Source: Nonomuraea wenchangensis (lineage in GTDB: Bacteria > Actinomycetota > Actinomycetes > Streptosporangiales > Streptosporangiaceae). From it: 64,000 bases of DNA. The notes beneath the pieces were generated by a model, which was given only the letters and a program-made list of their open reading frames with translations, was not told the origin of the DNA and did not search any database. This document shows, piece by piece, positions 50,431 to 59,044 of the stretch. The number at the start of each line of letters is the position of its first letter. Position 1 is the stretch's first letter. The stretch lies in NCBI RefSeq assembly GCF_900111685.1, contig NZ_FOHX01000013.1, forward strand, positions 142,364 to 206,363. The letters are read 5' to 3'. Both the position numbers and the translations under genes were made by a program.

Positions 50431-50650
50431 GGGACGGCGGCCAGGTTCACCACCCGCACCCCGCCGTCCCGTGTCCAGAAGACAACACCGTCGCCCACGG
50501 CCACTCCACGAGCTGCAGGCCCTTGCCGCCGGGCACCCGTTCGATGCGCTACACCAGGTGGGGCGCCAGGGTCTCGATCAGGGCCCCGGTCGCGCGGCCG
50601 GTGACCACCAAGCTCGACCCGGACAAGCCCGCGCTGCAGCTCCCTCCGGT
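50421..50650 (-). pseudogene. Remnant of an unidentified gene
   Basis: Minus-strand pieces read SSLVVTGRATGALIETLAPH, then a TAG near 50552, then RIERVPGGKGLQLVE, a frame change, and GVAVGDGVVFWTRDGGVRVV ending NLAAVPQP-stop at 50421. The protein-like continuity across one stop and one frameshift suggests a decayed gene, perhaps beta-propeller-like. No family recognised. Confidence 0.4.
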
Positions 50651-50689
50651 GCCCAAGCGCTGACGGGGCTCCCTGCGTAGTCTCGCCTC

Positions 50690-51484
50690 ATGACGATCGC
50701 GCTCTGCGTACCCCAATGGCAAGGATCGGCGTCGGACCGGGCGCCGCGGCTGATGGCCGGCGCGCGCCGCGCCGCCGGGCTCGTGCCCGCCGACGCGGTG
50801 GTGACCGTACCGGTGCCGGAAGCCGGCGGTGACAAGGCCGCCGGCGTCCGCGCCTACGACGTGCTCGTGGAGAACCAGCGGCTGACGCGCAAGGCGCTGG
50901 CCGGCATCGACGACCAGGTGATCACCGTCGGCGGTGACTGCGCGGTCGACATCGCGCCGATCGCCGCCGCCCGCGCCCGCTACGGGGACGCTCTGACCGT
51001 GCTGTGGATCGACGCGCACCCGGACGTCTACAGCCCGCGTACCCTTCCGTCGGGAGCCTTCCACGGGATGGTGGTGCGCGCGCTGCTCGGAGACGGGCCC
51101 GCCGGCCTCGCGCTGGAGCAGCCCCTGACCCCGCGGCAGGTGATCATTGCAGGGGAGCGGGCGGGTGACCCGTCCGAGCACGAGTATCTCGCGAAGACCG
51201 GTCTGCGCAGGTACGGCGTGGACGACCTGGAGCGCGTGCTCGACGGGCTGCGCGGCCCCGTGTACGTGCACATCGATCTCGACGTCCTGGAGCCCGCCGC
51301 CTTCGGCGCGACCTGCTACCCGGAGCCGGACGGCGTACGGCCGCAGCGGCTGGCCGACCTCGTATCCCAGGTGGACGACATCGTCGGGGCCGCCATCACC
51401 GAGTACGCGCCCTCCGGCGACGACGACGCCGACCCCGGGGAGGCCGAGATCATCCGCCTGCTGGGCGCCGCGCTGACGCGCTGA
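50690..51484 (+). CDS. Arginase/ureohydrolase-fold protein with Cys at a metal position
   Basis: 264 aa. Ureohydrolase core: GGDCAVDIAP (residues 81-90), VLWIDAHPDVYS (Asp108, His110, Asp112), FHGMVV (His125), HIDLDVLEP (Asp196, Asp198). The first motif normally is GGDHS, where His binds Mn(II); here it is Cys84. The other ligands are kept. The enzyme may bind a different metal, or be a non-hydrolytic relative; such GGDC forms do occur in actinomycetes as I recall. Stands alone, converging with the DHFR-like gene. Confidence 0.88.
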   Translation: MTIALCVPQWQGSASDRAPRLMAGARRAAGLVPADAVVTVPVPEAGGDKAAGVRAYDVLVENQRLTRKALAGIDDQVITVGGDCAVDIAPIAAARARYGDALTVLWIDAHPDVYSPRTLPSGAFHGMVVRALLGDGPAGLALEQPLTPRQVIIAGERAGDPSEHEYLAKTGLRRYGVDDLERVLDGLRGPVYVHIDLDVLEPAAFGATCYPEPDGVRPQRLADLVSQVDDIVGAAITEYAPSGDDDADPGEAEIIRLLGAALTR

Positions 51485-51492
51485 CGGCCGGG

Positions 51493-52047
51493 TCAGGTCC
51501 GCACGTAACGACGGAACGTGATCCCCGAGGCGAGACAGTGGTGCTCGACCAGGCGCAGCCGCAGTGCCTCCCGCACCGGCAGGTACGGCTTGCCGCCCCC
51601 GACGAGCACGGGGAACGCGTACACCCAGAACTCGTCGATCAGGTCCAGCAGCGAGACGGCCAGCTCGGGGCCGCCGAGCTGGAAGGTGCCGTCGCTCTCC
51701 TGCTTGAGCCGCGTCACCACGGACGCGGCGTCCTCGCGGCGGACGAGCGTGACCCCTTCGGGGACGGTCTGGAGGGTGTCGGAGATGACGTACCGGGGCG
51801 TCTCCTTGTAGAGCCGGGCGAACTCCCGCTCGACGGCCGGGGCGCCTTCCTTGCCGAGGTCCTGCGTCCAGGGCTTCTCCATCGCCTCGTACAGCCGCCG
51901 CCCGAACAGGAACGCCGCCGTACGGCGGAGGTGGTCGTTCGCCGCCTCCTTGAAGTCCTCGGCCGGCTCCATGAAGTCCATGCCGCCGTCGCGATCCTCG
52001 ATGTAGCCGTCGATCGAGGTGTTCATCCAGTAGATGACCTTGCCCAT
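51493..52047 (-). CDS. Dihydrofolate reductase-family (RibD C-terminal-like) protein
   Basis: 184 aa. MGKVIYWMNTSIDGYIEDRD opens the fold; FLFGRRLYEAMEKPW, YVISDTLQTV, LGGPELAVSLLDLIDEFWVY and FPVLVGGGKPYLP follow the RibD_C pattern with the NADPH-binding GGG loop. These small reductases are abundant in actinomycetes, mostly without known substrate. It follows the coiled-coil gene on the same strand. Confidence 0.9.
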   Translation of the reverse strand: MGKVIYWMNTSIDGYIEDRDGGMDFMEPAEDFKEAANDHLRRTAAFLFGRRLYEAMEKPWTQDLGKEGAPAVEREFARLYKETPRYVISDTLQTVPEGVTLVRREDAASVVTRLKQESDGTFQLGGPELAVSLLDLIDEFWVYAFPVLVGGGKPYLPVREALRLRLVEHHCLASGITFRRYVRT

Positions 52048-52159
52048 GGGCTCCTCCTTGGCGAGTCGGTTTAAGGCTGGCCGGAGTGAGACCCGAGAAA
52101 GCGCCGGAACTCATCATCGGGCAGGCGGCCCTCCCGGCGGGAGCGGCCTCGGCGAGTGG

Positions 52160-53104
52160 CTAGGCGGGGCGCAGCAGCTCCTCGCGCCTGGTCAGCAGCC
52201 GGCTGCGCTCGGCCAGCAACTCGGCGCGGCGCGTCTCCAGGTAGGCCCCGGTGTCGCGCACCCACCGCGCCAGTTTGTTCACCTCGTCCCTGGTCTTCTC
52301 GATGCGCTGGTGCTTGAGCACGTCGCTGATGATGTTGTCGAAGAAGGCGTCCACGAACCACCGCGTGTCCACCTTGGGCATCACCCGTCGGGCCGCGACG
52401 ACCCCGGTGTCGGCCAGCTCGCGGGAGAAGACGTCCAGAGCCCGCTGGGCATGCCAGGCGGCCTGATCGGCGCTGGTCAGCTTGTCGTGTTCGTAGGCGT
52501 CGACCAGCAGGCCGCCGCCGAGCACGTCGAAGGTGGAGGCGTTCCTGGCGGAGTTGAGGAAGCCCAGCACGACGCCGAGCGCGTCGAGCGCGCCCCGCCC
52601 CGCCTGGTGGGCCTCGTCGCACTCGCGCACATCGGCGATCGACCGGTCGAGCGCGGCGCCGAGGTCGGCCAGCTCACGGGCGCGCGGATCGTCGCTCCTG
52701 ATGAGCTGCTGCTCCTTCTCGGCCAGCAGCCGGGCGTACTCCCTGGACGCGGGGGTGAGCACGGCCAGCTCGGCGTCGGCCGCCGCCGCGTCGGCTTCGA
52801 GCTGCGCGAGCCGGGCCCGGTGGCCCTCCACCCGTTCCCTGGCCACCACCGCCTCGGCGCGCTCGCGCTCCAGCCGCTCCTCGCGGTTGCCCAGCAGGCG
52901 GGCCAGGACGGCGGACAGCCCGCCCTCCAGCCGGGCGACGTCACGCTCCTCCTCGGCCAGCTTGGCCTCCAGGTCCTCCAGGGTGCCGCGGACGTCCGCG
53001 ATCTGCCGCCCGGTGGTCTCACGCAGGCGCCGGACGTGCTCGGCGCGGCGCATCCTGGCGGACGCCTCGCGCAGCTGTTCGTCAAGTTCCGGGGAGAGGG
53101 TCAC
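52160..53104 (-). CDS. Coiled-coil protein of unknown function
   Basis: 314 aa with a GTG start at VTLSPELDEQLREASARMRR. The first two-thirds is a heptad-rich coiled coil (DVRGTLEDLEAKLAEEERDV, VARERVEGHRARLAQLEADA, YARLLAEKEQQLIRSDDPRA). The last third is a helical bundle (ELADTGVVAARRVMPKVDTR, AFFDNIISDVLKHQRIEKTR). There is no membrane segment. No family recognised. It may be structural or scaffold. A short tail fragment (GRLPDDEFRRFLGSHSG) downstream at 52073-52130 may be an old gene end. Confidence 0.7.
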   Translation of the reverse strand: MTLSPELDEQLREASARMRRAEHVRRLRETTGRQIADVRGTLEDLEAKLAEEERDVARLEGGLSAVLARLLGNREERLERERAEAVVARERVEGHRARLAQLEADAAAADAELAVLTPASREYARLLAEKEQQLIRSDDPRARELADLGAALDRSIADVRECDEAHQAGRGALDALGVVLGFLNSARNASTFDVLGGGLLVDAYEHDKLTSADQAAWHAQRALDVFSRELADTGVVAARRVMPKVDTRWFVDAFFDNIISDVLKHQRIEKTRDEVNKLARWVRDTGAYLETRRAELLAERSRLLTRREELLRPA

Positions 53105-53147
53105 ACCATGACGACGAACGGGCCGCGCCGGACGTTCCGTACCGCCC

Positions 53148-53609
53148 TCAGCGCCGCACGGCGGAGGGCCGGTTCGCCGCACGCCGGTAGGTGTAGAGGA
53201 CGAGCCCGTCGTGGAACCTGCCCACCTTGTCGTACAGCGCACGGGCCGGGGCGTCCTCCAGCGTGTTCCAGTACAGACCCGGGAAGCCCTGCTCCTCGGC
53301 GTCCCGCGCCACCCACTCGAGCACGGCAGTCGCGATGCCCCGCCGCCGGACCTCCGCGTCCACGTAAAGGTCCGCCAGGTAGCACCGCCCGGCGTACCAG
53401 ATGCTCGCGTGGAACAGGTAGTGCGCGATGCCGACCATCCTGCCGTCCAGCCGGGCGGCGACCCCGCGCGTCCGCTCGTCGTCGAGCAGACGCCGCCAGG
53501 CCCGTTCGTAGTCGTCGTCGCCGCGTTCGACCTCGAAGTACGCGTCCGATCGCGCCAGCGACTCCCAGCAGGCGCGATCGGACGCGGTCAGGAAGTTGAT
53601 CTCCACCAT
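53148..53609 (-). CDS. GNAT acetyltransferase
   Basis: 153 aa from MVEINFLTASDRACW (an ATG three codons upstream is possible). YFEVERGDDDYERAWRRLLD, VGIAHYLFHASIWYAGRCYL, ADLYVDAEVRRRGIATAVLE (acetyl-CoA loop RRRGIA), GLYWNTLEDAPARALYDKVG. This pattern matches the aminoglycoside/diamine-type GNATs with LxDLYVxxxxRRRGI. Substrate unknown. Confidence 0.9.
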   Translation of the reverse strand: MVEINFLTASDRACWESLARSDAYFEVERGDDDYERAWRRLLDDERTRGVAARLDGRMVGIAHYLFHASIWYAGRCYLADLYVDAEVRRRGIATAVLEWVARDAEEQGFPGLYWNTLEDAPARALYDKVGRFHDGLVLYTYRRAANRPSAVRR

Positions 53610-53694
53610 GGCGCCCATCCTGCCCCACGGGCAGGTACGCGGGCGGGCCGATAACCCGTTGCGGCGGGACTGCTGGGGCTGATGGGCTGATCGG

Positions 53695-54867
53695 ATGAAC
53701 AGTGCCACGGCTCGATGGCATGGGCCGGCGGTGCTCGGCGCTCTGATGCTGGCCGCGCTCACGTTCAACACCGCGGAGAATTTGCCGGTCGGGCTTCTGG
53801 AGCTCATCTCCGCGGACCTGCGGGTGTCGCTGTCGGCGGTCGGTCTCCTGGTCACCGGTTACGGCGTGACGGTGGCCGTCGCGTCCGTGCCGATCGCCCA
53901 CGCGGTACGAGCCGTACCCCGGCGTCACGTGCTCACGGGACTGCTGGCCGCGCTCGTGGTGTCCAGCCTCGTCGCGGCGCTGGCCACCTCCTACTGGCTG
54001 CTCCTCGTGGCGCGGCTGCTGACCGCGCTCGCCCAGGCGCTGTTCTGGGCCGTGATGGGGCCGGTCGCGGTGGGGCTGTTCGCGCCCGAGGTCCGGGGGC
54101 GGGTGATCGGGGCGCTGTCCGTCGCCGGTTCGCTCGCCCTCGTCCTGGGCGTCCCCGCGGGGACCTGGCTGGGACAGCAGAGCCACTGGCAGGTGCCCAT
54201 CGGCCTCCTGGCCGTTCTGGGGTTCGTGTCGCTGGTGACGATCGCGGTTCTGCTGCCGACGTTGCGCCCGGAGGAGGAGCCCGCCGCCTACGCGCCCACT
54301 CCCGACGCGCGGCGGTTCTGGACGGTGCTGGCTACCGGAGCCCTGTCCGCCGCCGGGGCGTTCACGGGATACACCTACATCGTGACGTTCCTGGGCGAGG
54401 TGAGCGGGTTCTCCCCCGGCACGATCAGCGTCCTGTTCGTCGGATTCGGCGTCTCGTGTCTGGCCGGGGTGAGCGTCACCGGGGCGTTCCTGGACCGTTT
54501 CCCGCAGTCCGCGCTGGCCGTCGCCGTGGCCACGCAGACGGTGGGCATGCTCGGCCTGTACGCGCTCGGCCCCCACCAGGCGGCGGCGGTGGTGTTCCTG
54601 ATGCTGATGGGCGCCGCGCTCGGGCCGGTGTTCATGACCACGCAGAACGCGATGCTGCACTGCGCGCCGGGCCGTACGGACATCGCCCTGGCGGCGAACT
54701 CCGGCGCCTACAACGCCGGCATCGCGGCCGGCGCCGCGCTCGGGGCGCTGGTCCTGCCGCTCGCCGAGGCCCGGGGCACCTTCCTCGCCGGCGGGCTGCT
54801 GACCGCCGGCTCCTGCGCGGTCCTCCTCGGTGGCCGGCTAGTGGGCGGGCACCGCCACCGGCCATGA
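53695..54867 (+). CDS. MFS exporter, DHA1 (12-TM) family
   Basis: 390 aa with 12 hydrophobic helices. TM1 shows TFNTAENLPVGLLELISADL, as in the AraJ/NepI branch. Motif: ARLLTALAQALFWAVMGPVA and VRGRVIGALSVAGSLALVLG. The typical DHA1 motif A is weak here. Probably exports sugars, nucleosides or drugs. Its stop falls on an ATGA with a short downstream frame of doubtful status. Confidence 0.9.
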   Translation: MNSATARWHGPAVLGALMLAALTFNTAENLPVGLLELISADLRVSLSAVGLLVTGYGVTVAVASVPIAHAVRAVPRRHVLTGLLAALVVSSLVAALATSYWLLLVARLLTALAQALFWAVMGPVAVGLFAPEVRGRVIGALSVAGSLALVLGVPAGTWLGQQSHWQVPIGLLAVLGFVSLVTIAVLLPTLRPEEEPAAYAPTPDARRFWTVLATGALSAAGAFTGYTYIVTFLGEVSGFSPGTISVLFVGFGVSCLAGVSVTGAFLDRFPQSALAVAVATQTVGMLGLYALGPHQAAAVVFLMLMGAALGPVFMTTQNAMLHCAPGRTDIALAANSGAYNAGIAAGAALGALVLPLAEARGTFLAGGLLTAGSCAVLLGGRLVGGHRHRP

Positions 54868-55000
54868 CCGACGGCGCCCACCCGGGGAGGCACCCGTACG
54901 CGATCAGGATCCTCCAGCTCGCCTTCGAAGGCCGCCGTGACACTCCCGTACGGAGTTGGCCGATGTCGTCGAGTCCGACGGCTGCAACGACCACTGCGTG

Positions 55001-55594
55001 TCAGACCCACGTGTAGTTCTGGTCGGTGATCGGAGGCAGCAGGGGGTCTTTCGAGGGCGCGTCAGGAGCGGGCAGTGCGCTGATGGCGTCACCGATCAGT
55101 GGGAACAGCGGCAGGTCCCCGGCCTTACGGTAGTTCACCCACTCGATGATCCCGAGCTCCGTGCTGCCGTCCGCCAACTCGTCGTGCTCGACAATGGCCA
55201 GGCGCGCCCGTACCTCTGGGGTGATGTGCATCCGGAAGATCATGTGGATCTTCCTGGGCGGTGGAGTGGGGCCGGGCCGCGTCACCATCTGGTCCTGTAT
55301 CCAGCACAGTTCCGGCGCGCTGCCGTCGCCGGGGGCGAGCTCGAGTTCTTCGGCAAGCTCCCGGTGCAACGCGTCGATCAGGTGCTCTCCGTGATCTACG
55401 TTGCCGCCGGGCGGCGTGTAGTGCGAGCCGGTCGGCCGGTCGCGGCGGATGAGCGCGACGTCGTGGCCGCTGAAGACGAGGGCGCCGACGCGGATCTTGA
55501 CGCGGGAAAAGGGGGCGGCGAAGTCCGGCTCCTCGTGGTCCTCCGCCGGGTCGCGCCGATCCGCCAGGGGTGCCGGCTCGTCAAGCCGGGACAT
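55001..55594 (-). CDS. Nudix hydrolase
   Basis: 197 aa. Nudix box near residues 64-86: GGNVDHGEHLIDALHRELAE followed by ELEL, matching Gx5Ex7REUxEE with the last Gly of the consensus replaced. Preceded by ALIRRDRPTGSHYTPPGG. The N-terminal ~30 residues (Asp/Glu/Pro-rich) are an extension. It hydrolyses a nucleoside diphosphate linked to X. Ends in the 3' zone of the MFS neighbour's small downstream frame. Confidence 0.9.
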   Translation of the reverse strand: MSRLDEPAPLADRRDPAEDHEEPDFAAPFSRVKIRVGALVFSGHDVALIRRDRPTGSHYTPPGGNVDHGEHLIDALHRELAEELELAPGDGSAPELCWIQDQMVTRPGPTPPPRKIHMIFRMHITPEVRARLAIVEHDELADGSTELGIIEWVNYRKAGDLPLFPLIGDAISALPAPDAPSKDPLLPPITDQNYTWV

Positions 55595-55656
55595 GGTGCT
55601 CCTCCCGTGCGACCCGCCCGCTACCAGATGCGGCCGGGCCCATGCCCCGGGTCCGC

Positions 55657-56526
55657 TCAGTCGATCCGGCCCGGCTCCTGCAGCTCCAGCTCCGCCGCCC
55701 GGGCCGCGCGGTCCTCGTTGAAGTCAACCCGCAGCAGCTCCGCGCCGTTCTTGTCCCCCCTCTCGGCCAGCACCGCCTGCATCGCCCGGTAGGTTTCCAT
55801 GATCCGCCATCCCGGCGGCAGGTCCGTGGCGAAACGGCGGTGCCGGGCGATGTCGCTGCTCGGCCCCTTGCCCAGCAGTTCCTTGACGAGGTAGTCGCCC
55901 ACGGCGTTGAGCCGCCGGTTCTTCTCCTCCGGGTCCGCCGGCCCGGCCAGCATCAGCGTGACCTTCCTGAACACCTTGAAGAAGGCGGCCGCGTGCAGCG
56001 ACAGCTCGTGGTTGAGGGTGTGCGCGACCTTGTACACCTCCTCCAGCTCCTGGTTGATCGACACCTCGATCTGCCAGCGGGCCTGCGCGTCGGTGGAGAG
56101 GACGTCGGGAACGTTTCTCAGCTTGACATCCTTGGTGAGGTCCAACCGCGTGTCGCCAACGAGGAGGAAGGACTTGGTCTGGCCGTATCCCGCCAGCTTC
56201 CCGCTGGTGACGGTCAGCGACACCGACGGGAAGCCCTCGATGATCGACAGGAGCGGCGTCATGGTGCGCTGGTCGGCGAGCCGGTAGAGGCTCAGGGCGT
56301 TCTGGAACAGGTCCCAGGACATGTAGTCGAGCGAGTCCTCCGACGGCTCGCCGTGCTCGTCGAAGAGACCTTCGTAGGTCACCGACGCCTCGGGCCGGCG
56401 CGCCGCCGGGGACGGGCTCGGCGTGCGCATGAGCACCCGGTCCTCGCGGGAGGTGGCGCGCGCGCCGGTGACCTTCTGCTCGTCGGTGACCTTGTCCAGG
56501 GCCGACAGCGCCTCGTAGGGCTCCAC
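55657..56526 (-). CDS. Unknown protein B of the 707/289-aa pair
   Basis: 289 aa with GTG start, 5 bp after the stop of the 707-aa gene, so surely co-transcribed. Mixed alpha/beta: SLDYMSWDLFQNALSLYRLA, TMTPLLSIIEGFPSVSLTVT, SGKLAGYGQTKSFLLVGDTR. The second half is helical (QIEVSINQELEEVYKVAHTL, NHELSLHAAAFFKVFRKVTL), ending EDRAARAAELELQEP. There is no signal peptide or membrane segment. No family recognised. Linkage suggests it works with the large protein. Confidence 0.75.
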   Translation of the reverse strand: MEPYEALSALDKVTDEQKVTGARATSREDRVLMRTPSPSPAARRPEASVTYEGLFDEHGEPSEDSLDYMSWDLFQNALSLYRLADQRTMTPLLSIIEGFPSVSLTVTSGKLAGYGQTKSFLLVGDTRLDLTKDVKLRNVPDVLSTDAQARWQIEVSINQELEEVYKVAHTLNHELSLHAAAFFKVFRKVTLMLAGPADPEEKNRRLNAVGDYLVKELLGKGPSSDIARHRRFATDLPPGWRIMETYRAMQAVLAERGDKNGAELLRVDFNEDRAARAAELELQEPGRID

Positions 56527-56531
56527 CAGCG

Positions 56532-58655
56532 CTAGCCCAGCACGTCCGGGCGGCCGGCGACGTCCCCGTCAGACAGGGCGGTCACCGCGGCATGGTCGAT
56601 CTGGTTGACGATCTGCTGGCGGACGAACAGCCGCTGGTACAGCTCGGCGCGTTCCCGGTCGTTGTCGGCCACGATGCGCACCGCCAGGCGCCGCTGCTCG
56701 GCCTCGGCCTGGCGGGCCTCGTTGTCGATCTCGGCGCCCTGGTTGGCCGCCTCCTTGGCCCGTACCGCCTGCTGTTGCAGCCCCGTCGAGTAGGCGTCCA
56801 ACGCGTCGCCCTCGCCGAGGAAGGCGTCCACGGTGACGCCGTCGGTGCGCAGCACCTGCTCGCCGGCGGTCACGATGACGCCGGGCACGGTGTGCGTGCG
56901 CCCGTCCGGCCCGGTGTAGGAGCTGGTGATGCCCGGTCGTACGCGGGCGTGGGCCAAGCGGTCGCCGTCCGCGGGGACGATCTCCACGAGGTCGTCGCGG
57001 ATCTGCCCGGTGTGGTCCGTGATCGTGGCGAGCTGCGCCAGGACCTCCGTCCTGACGGCGTCGAGATGATCGGGGTCCAGACAGTCGCGCAGCAGCCGGT
57101 CCAGCTCGCTCAGCGGCACCTCGTCGCGCGACTCGGCGTGCCCGTTGAAGAAGGCCACCCGCACGTCCACCAGGTGTAGCAGCGTCACGTACTCCTGGTT
57201 CATCTGCCGGAAGACGAAGTTGAGCGTGCGGCTGACGTTGATGTTCTCCAGTGTCCGCTCGACGGCCGACTCCTCGCCCTGTTCGAGCTTGACGTCGATG
57301 CTGGTGTCGATCTGCACCTCGCGGCGGGCGGAGGCGCGGGCGGTGTTCTGGCTGACGGCGTTGGTGAGGTTCTTGGTGAACTCCTCGCGCGCGCTGCCGG
57401 TGCTCCCCGACACGCCGGCGCTGGCCCGGGCGCTGGCGCTGCCCCAGCCCCAGTTGGCCTGCCCCTGCGCCTCGATCTCGGCGCGGTATTCGAAACTCTG
57501 GCTGGCGTTGGCCTGGTTGGACTGCTCGGAGTTGATCGTGCGGGCGAACTCGGCCTCGGTCTCGTTGCTGGTGGCATCCAAGATGGAGGACGTCTTCTGC
57601 AGACTCTCCGAAGAGCGCTTGTACGTGCTGATCCTGATGGCGGTCCGCTCGCCGGGCAGCAGCGAGAACGTCTTGACGGTGCGGCCGGCGCCGTACCGGG
57701 CCGGGAACGAGGTCAGCCGGTAGTACTCCACCAGCACCAGCCCAGGCGCGCAGTGCACGGGCGCCGGCACGAACCGGTAGGTGAACGTGCCGGTCGCCTC
57801 CCGGTAGACCACCAGCCGGTCGCCGGCGAGAAGCCGCTCGGCCACGCCCGCCTCGTCCAGGTCCCCGACGGCCTGGAGCACCCCCGCGCGGGCGGCCTGG
57901 TCCTGCCCCGCGGCGACGTTCGGGAAGACCGCGGGGTCGAAGAATCCGCTGGTCCTGGCGTTCTGCCAGGCCTGGGTGATCCGCTCGCGGGTCAGCGCGA
58001 TCGGCGGCAGCCGCCCGCCGATCGTCTCCGCGCCGGTGTCAGGGTCCTCGTACCCGTGCAGGTAGATGAGCGGGGTACGCGGCTGAGGGCGGGCCTCGTC
58101 GGCCGCGCGCAGCGCCGTCGAGGTGACCGGCTGGAGCGCGGCCCGCACGCAGAGCCGCCGCCGGTCCATCGCCAACGCCACCTGCTCGCCGAACTCGATC
58201 CGCAGGACGACGTCCTTGACGTTGCCGCTGCCGGCGTAGTTGACGCGCAGCGTGAGCGAGGTGCCCTCGACCAGGGTCCTGCCGAAGTGCGGGACGTCCA
58301 GCGGCGGGTCCCCGGGCAGGGTCTCGCGCAGCGTCATGAGCAGGGACTTCGCGCCCGGGTTGCGGCGGTCGGGCGCCTGGTCGAAGAGGTTGATCTGGCG
58401 GCCGGTCCCGTCGTACACCTCGCAGCTCAGCTCCAAGCCGTCTTCGGAGATGAGGGAGAGGCTGCCGGTGCCGACGTCGCCGACCGGCACCGGATCCAGC
58501 CAGTAGCTGATCCCGTGGAAACGCAGCCAGGCGTCGCCGGGGACGTTGAGCGGGATGAGGAAGCGGCCGCGGTAGCTGGTCGGCTCCGGCAGGTCGTGGT
58601 CGACCGCGGAGGCGACGGCGGACAGAGGTGAGCCTGTGGCGATCGTGTCGGGCAT
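56532..58655 (-). CDS. Unknown protein A: large Ser/Ala/Gln-rich protein
   Basis: 707 aa from MPDTIATGSPLSAVASAVDH; the upstream extension is basic and not convincing. Residues ~1-170 look beta-rich (YRGRFLIPLNVPGDAWLRFH, FGRTLVEGTSLTLRVNYAGS). The middle (~330-480) contains RTVKTFSLLPGERTAIRIST, then a striking Asn/Ser/Glu/Gln-rich zone (ARTINSEQSNQANASQSFEY, WGWGSASARASAGVSGSTGS). Then comes NINVSRTLNFVFRQMNQEYV, TLLHLVDVRVAFFNGHAESR. The C-terminus is helical and charged (QQQAVRAKEAANQGAEIDNE). No signal peptide. I recognise recurrent hypothetical proteins of this kind but no function. Monocistronic pair with the 289-aa gene. Confidence 0.8.
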   Translation of the reverse strand: MPDTIATGSPLSAVASAVDHDLPEPTSYRGRFLIPLNVPGDAWLRFHGISYWLDPVPVGDVGTGSLSLISEDGLELSCEVYDGTGRQINLFDQAPDRRNPGAKSLLMTLRETLPGDPPLDVPHFGRTLVEGTSLTLRVNYAGSGNVKDVVLRIEFGEQVALAMDRRRLCVRAALQPVTSTALRAADEARPQPRTPLIYLHGYEDPDTGAETIGGRLPPIALTRERITQAWQNARTSGFFDPAVFPNVAAGQDQAARAGVLQAVGDLDEAGVAERLLAGDRLVVYREATGTFTYRFVPAPVHCAPGLVLVEYYRLTSFPARYGAGRTVKTFSLLPGERTAIRISTYKRSSESLQKTSSILDATSNETEAEFARTINSEQSNQANASQSFEYRAEIEAQGQANWGWGSASARASAGVSGSTGSAREEFTKNLTNAVSQNTARASARREVQIDTSIDVKLEQGEESAVERTLENINVSRTLNFVFRQMNQEYVTLLHLVDVRVAFFNGHAESRDEVPLSELDRLLRDCLDPDHLDAVRTEVLAQLATITDHTGQIRDDLVEIVPADGDRLAHARVRPGITSSYTGPDGRTHTVPGVIVTAGEQVLRTDGVTVDAFLGEGDALDAYSTGLQQQAVRAKEAANQGAEIDNEARQAEAEQRRLAVRIVADNDRERAELYQRLFVRQQIVNQIDHAAVTALSDGDVAGRPDVLG

Positions 58656-59044
58656 CGGGTTCCCCGTACGTCGGCGGATCCCCCGATCGGCCGCCATCAT
58701 CGTACGCGCGGGCGCCTCTGGCAAGACTTCCGCGCGTGCCCGGATGGCGTCGTGGTCCAGGTCGGCGATACGGGAGGAGCCGTCGATGGCCATCGTAAGG
58801 TCGGCCCTGACGATGGCCGTCGGCGCGCCGCGCCCGCGCGGCGGCGGGCGCGGGTAACTTTCACGGACGAGGCGCGAGGAACGACCGTTCGCAGAGCGCC
58901 GACGACCGTTCGCCGCGCTCCTGCCCGGCTGCGCCCGTAAGTGCGGCCCGGCACCTTAACGTCCCCATCGCCGCGATCCGGTGGGAACCAGGCCGGGCGG
59001 CAGGCGTTCCCCTTCGTTCGGGTCGGTCGGCAAAGGAGTGGCCA
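58656..59044. promoter_or_regulatory. Divergent promoter region with direct repeats
   Basis: 389 bp between the unknown pair (leftward) and the CE4-CBM2-CE2 gene (rightward). It contains ACGACCGTTCGC at 58881-58892 and again at 58902-58913, a direct repeat with a 21-bp period (two turns). A GC-rich hairpin is at about 58834-58854. AGGAG at 59033-59037 is the ribosome site for the GTG at 59045. No gene is convincing here. Confidence 0.5.

Noticed and set aside
52073..52130. Protein-like tail (GRLPDDEFRRFLGSHSG) on the minus strand downstream of the coiled-coil gene
   Set aside because: Too short to assign; may be an old gene end but cannot be separated from chance.
54864..55016. 50-codon frame with ATGA overlap after the MFS gene
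   Set aside because: Sense-like only for ~25 codons, no domain, runs into the Nudix 3' end; more likely chance or an old gene end.
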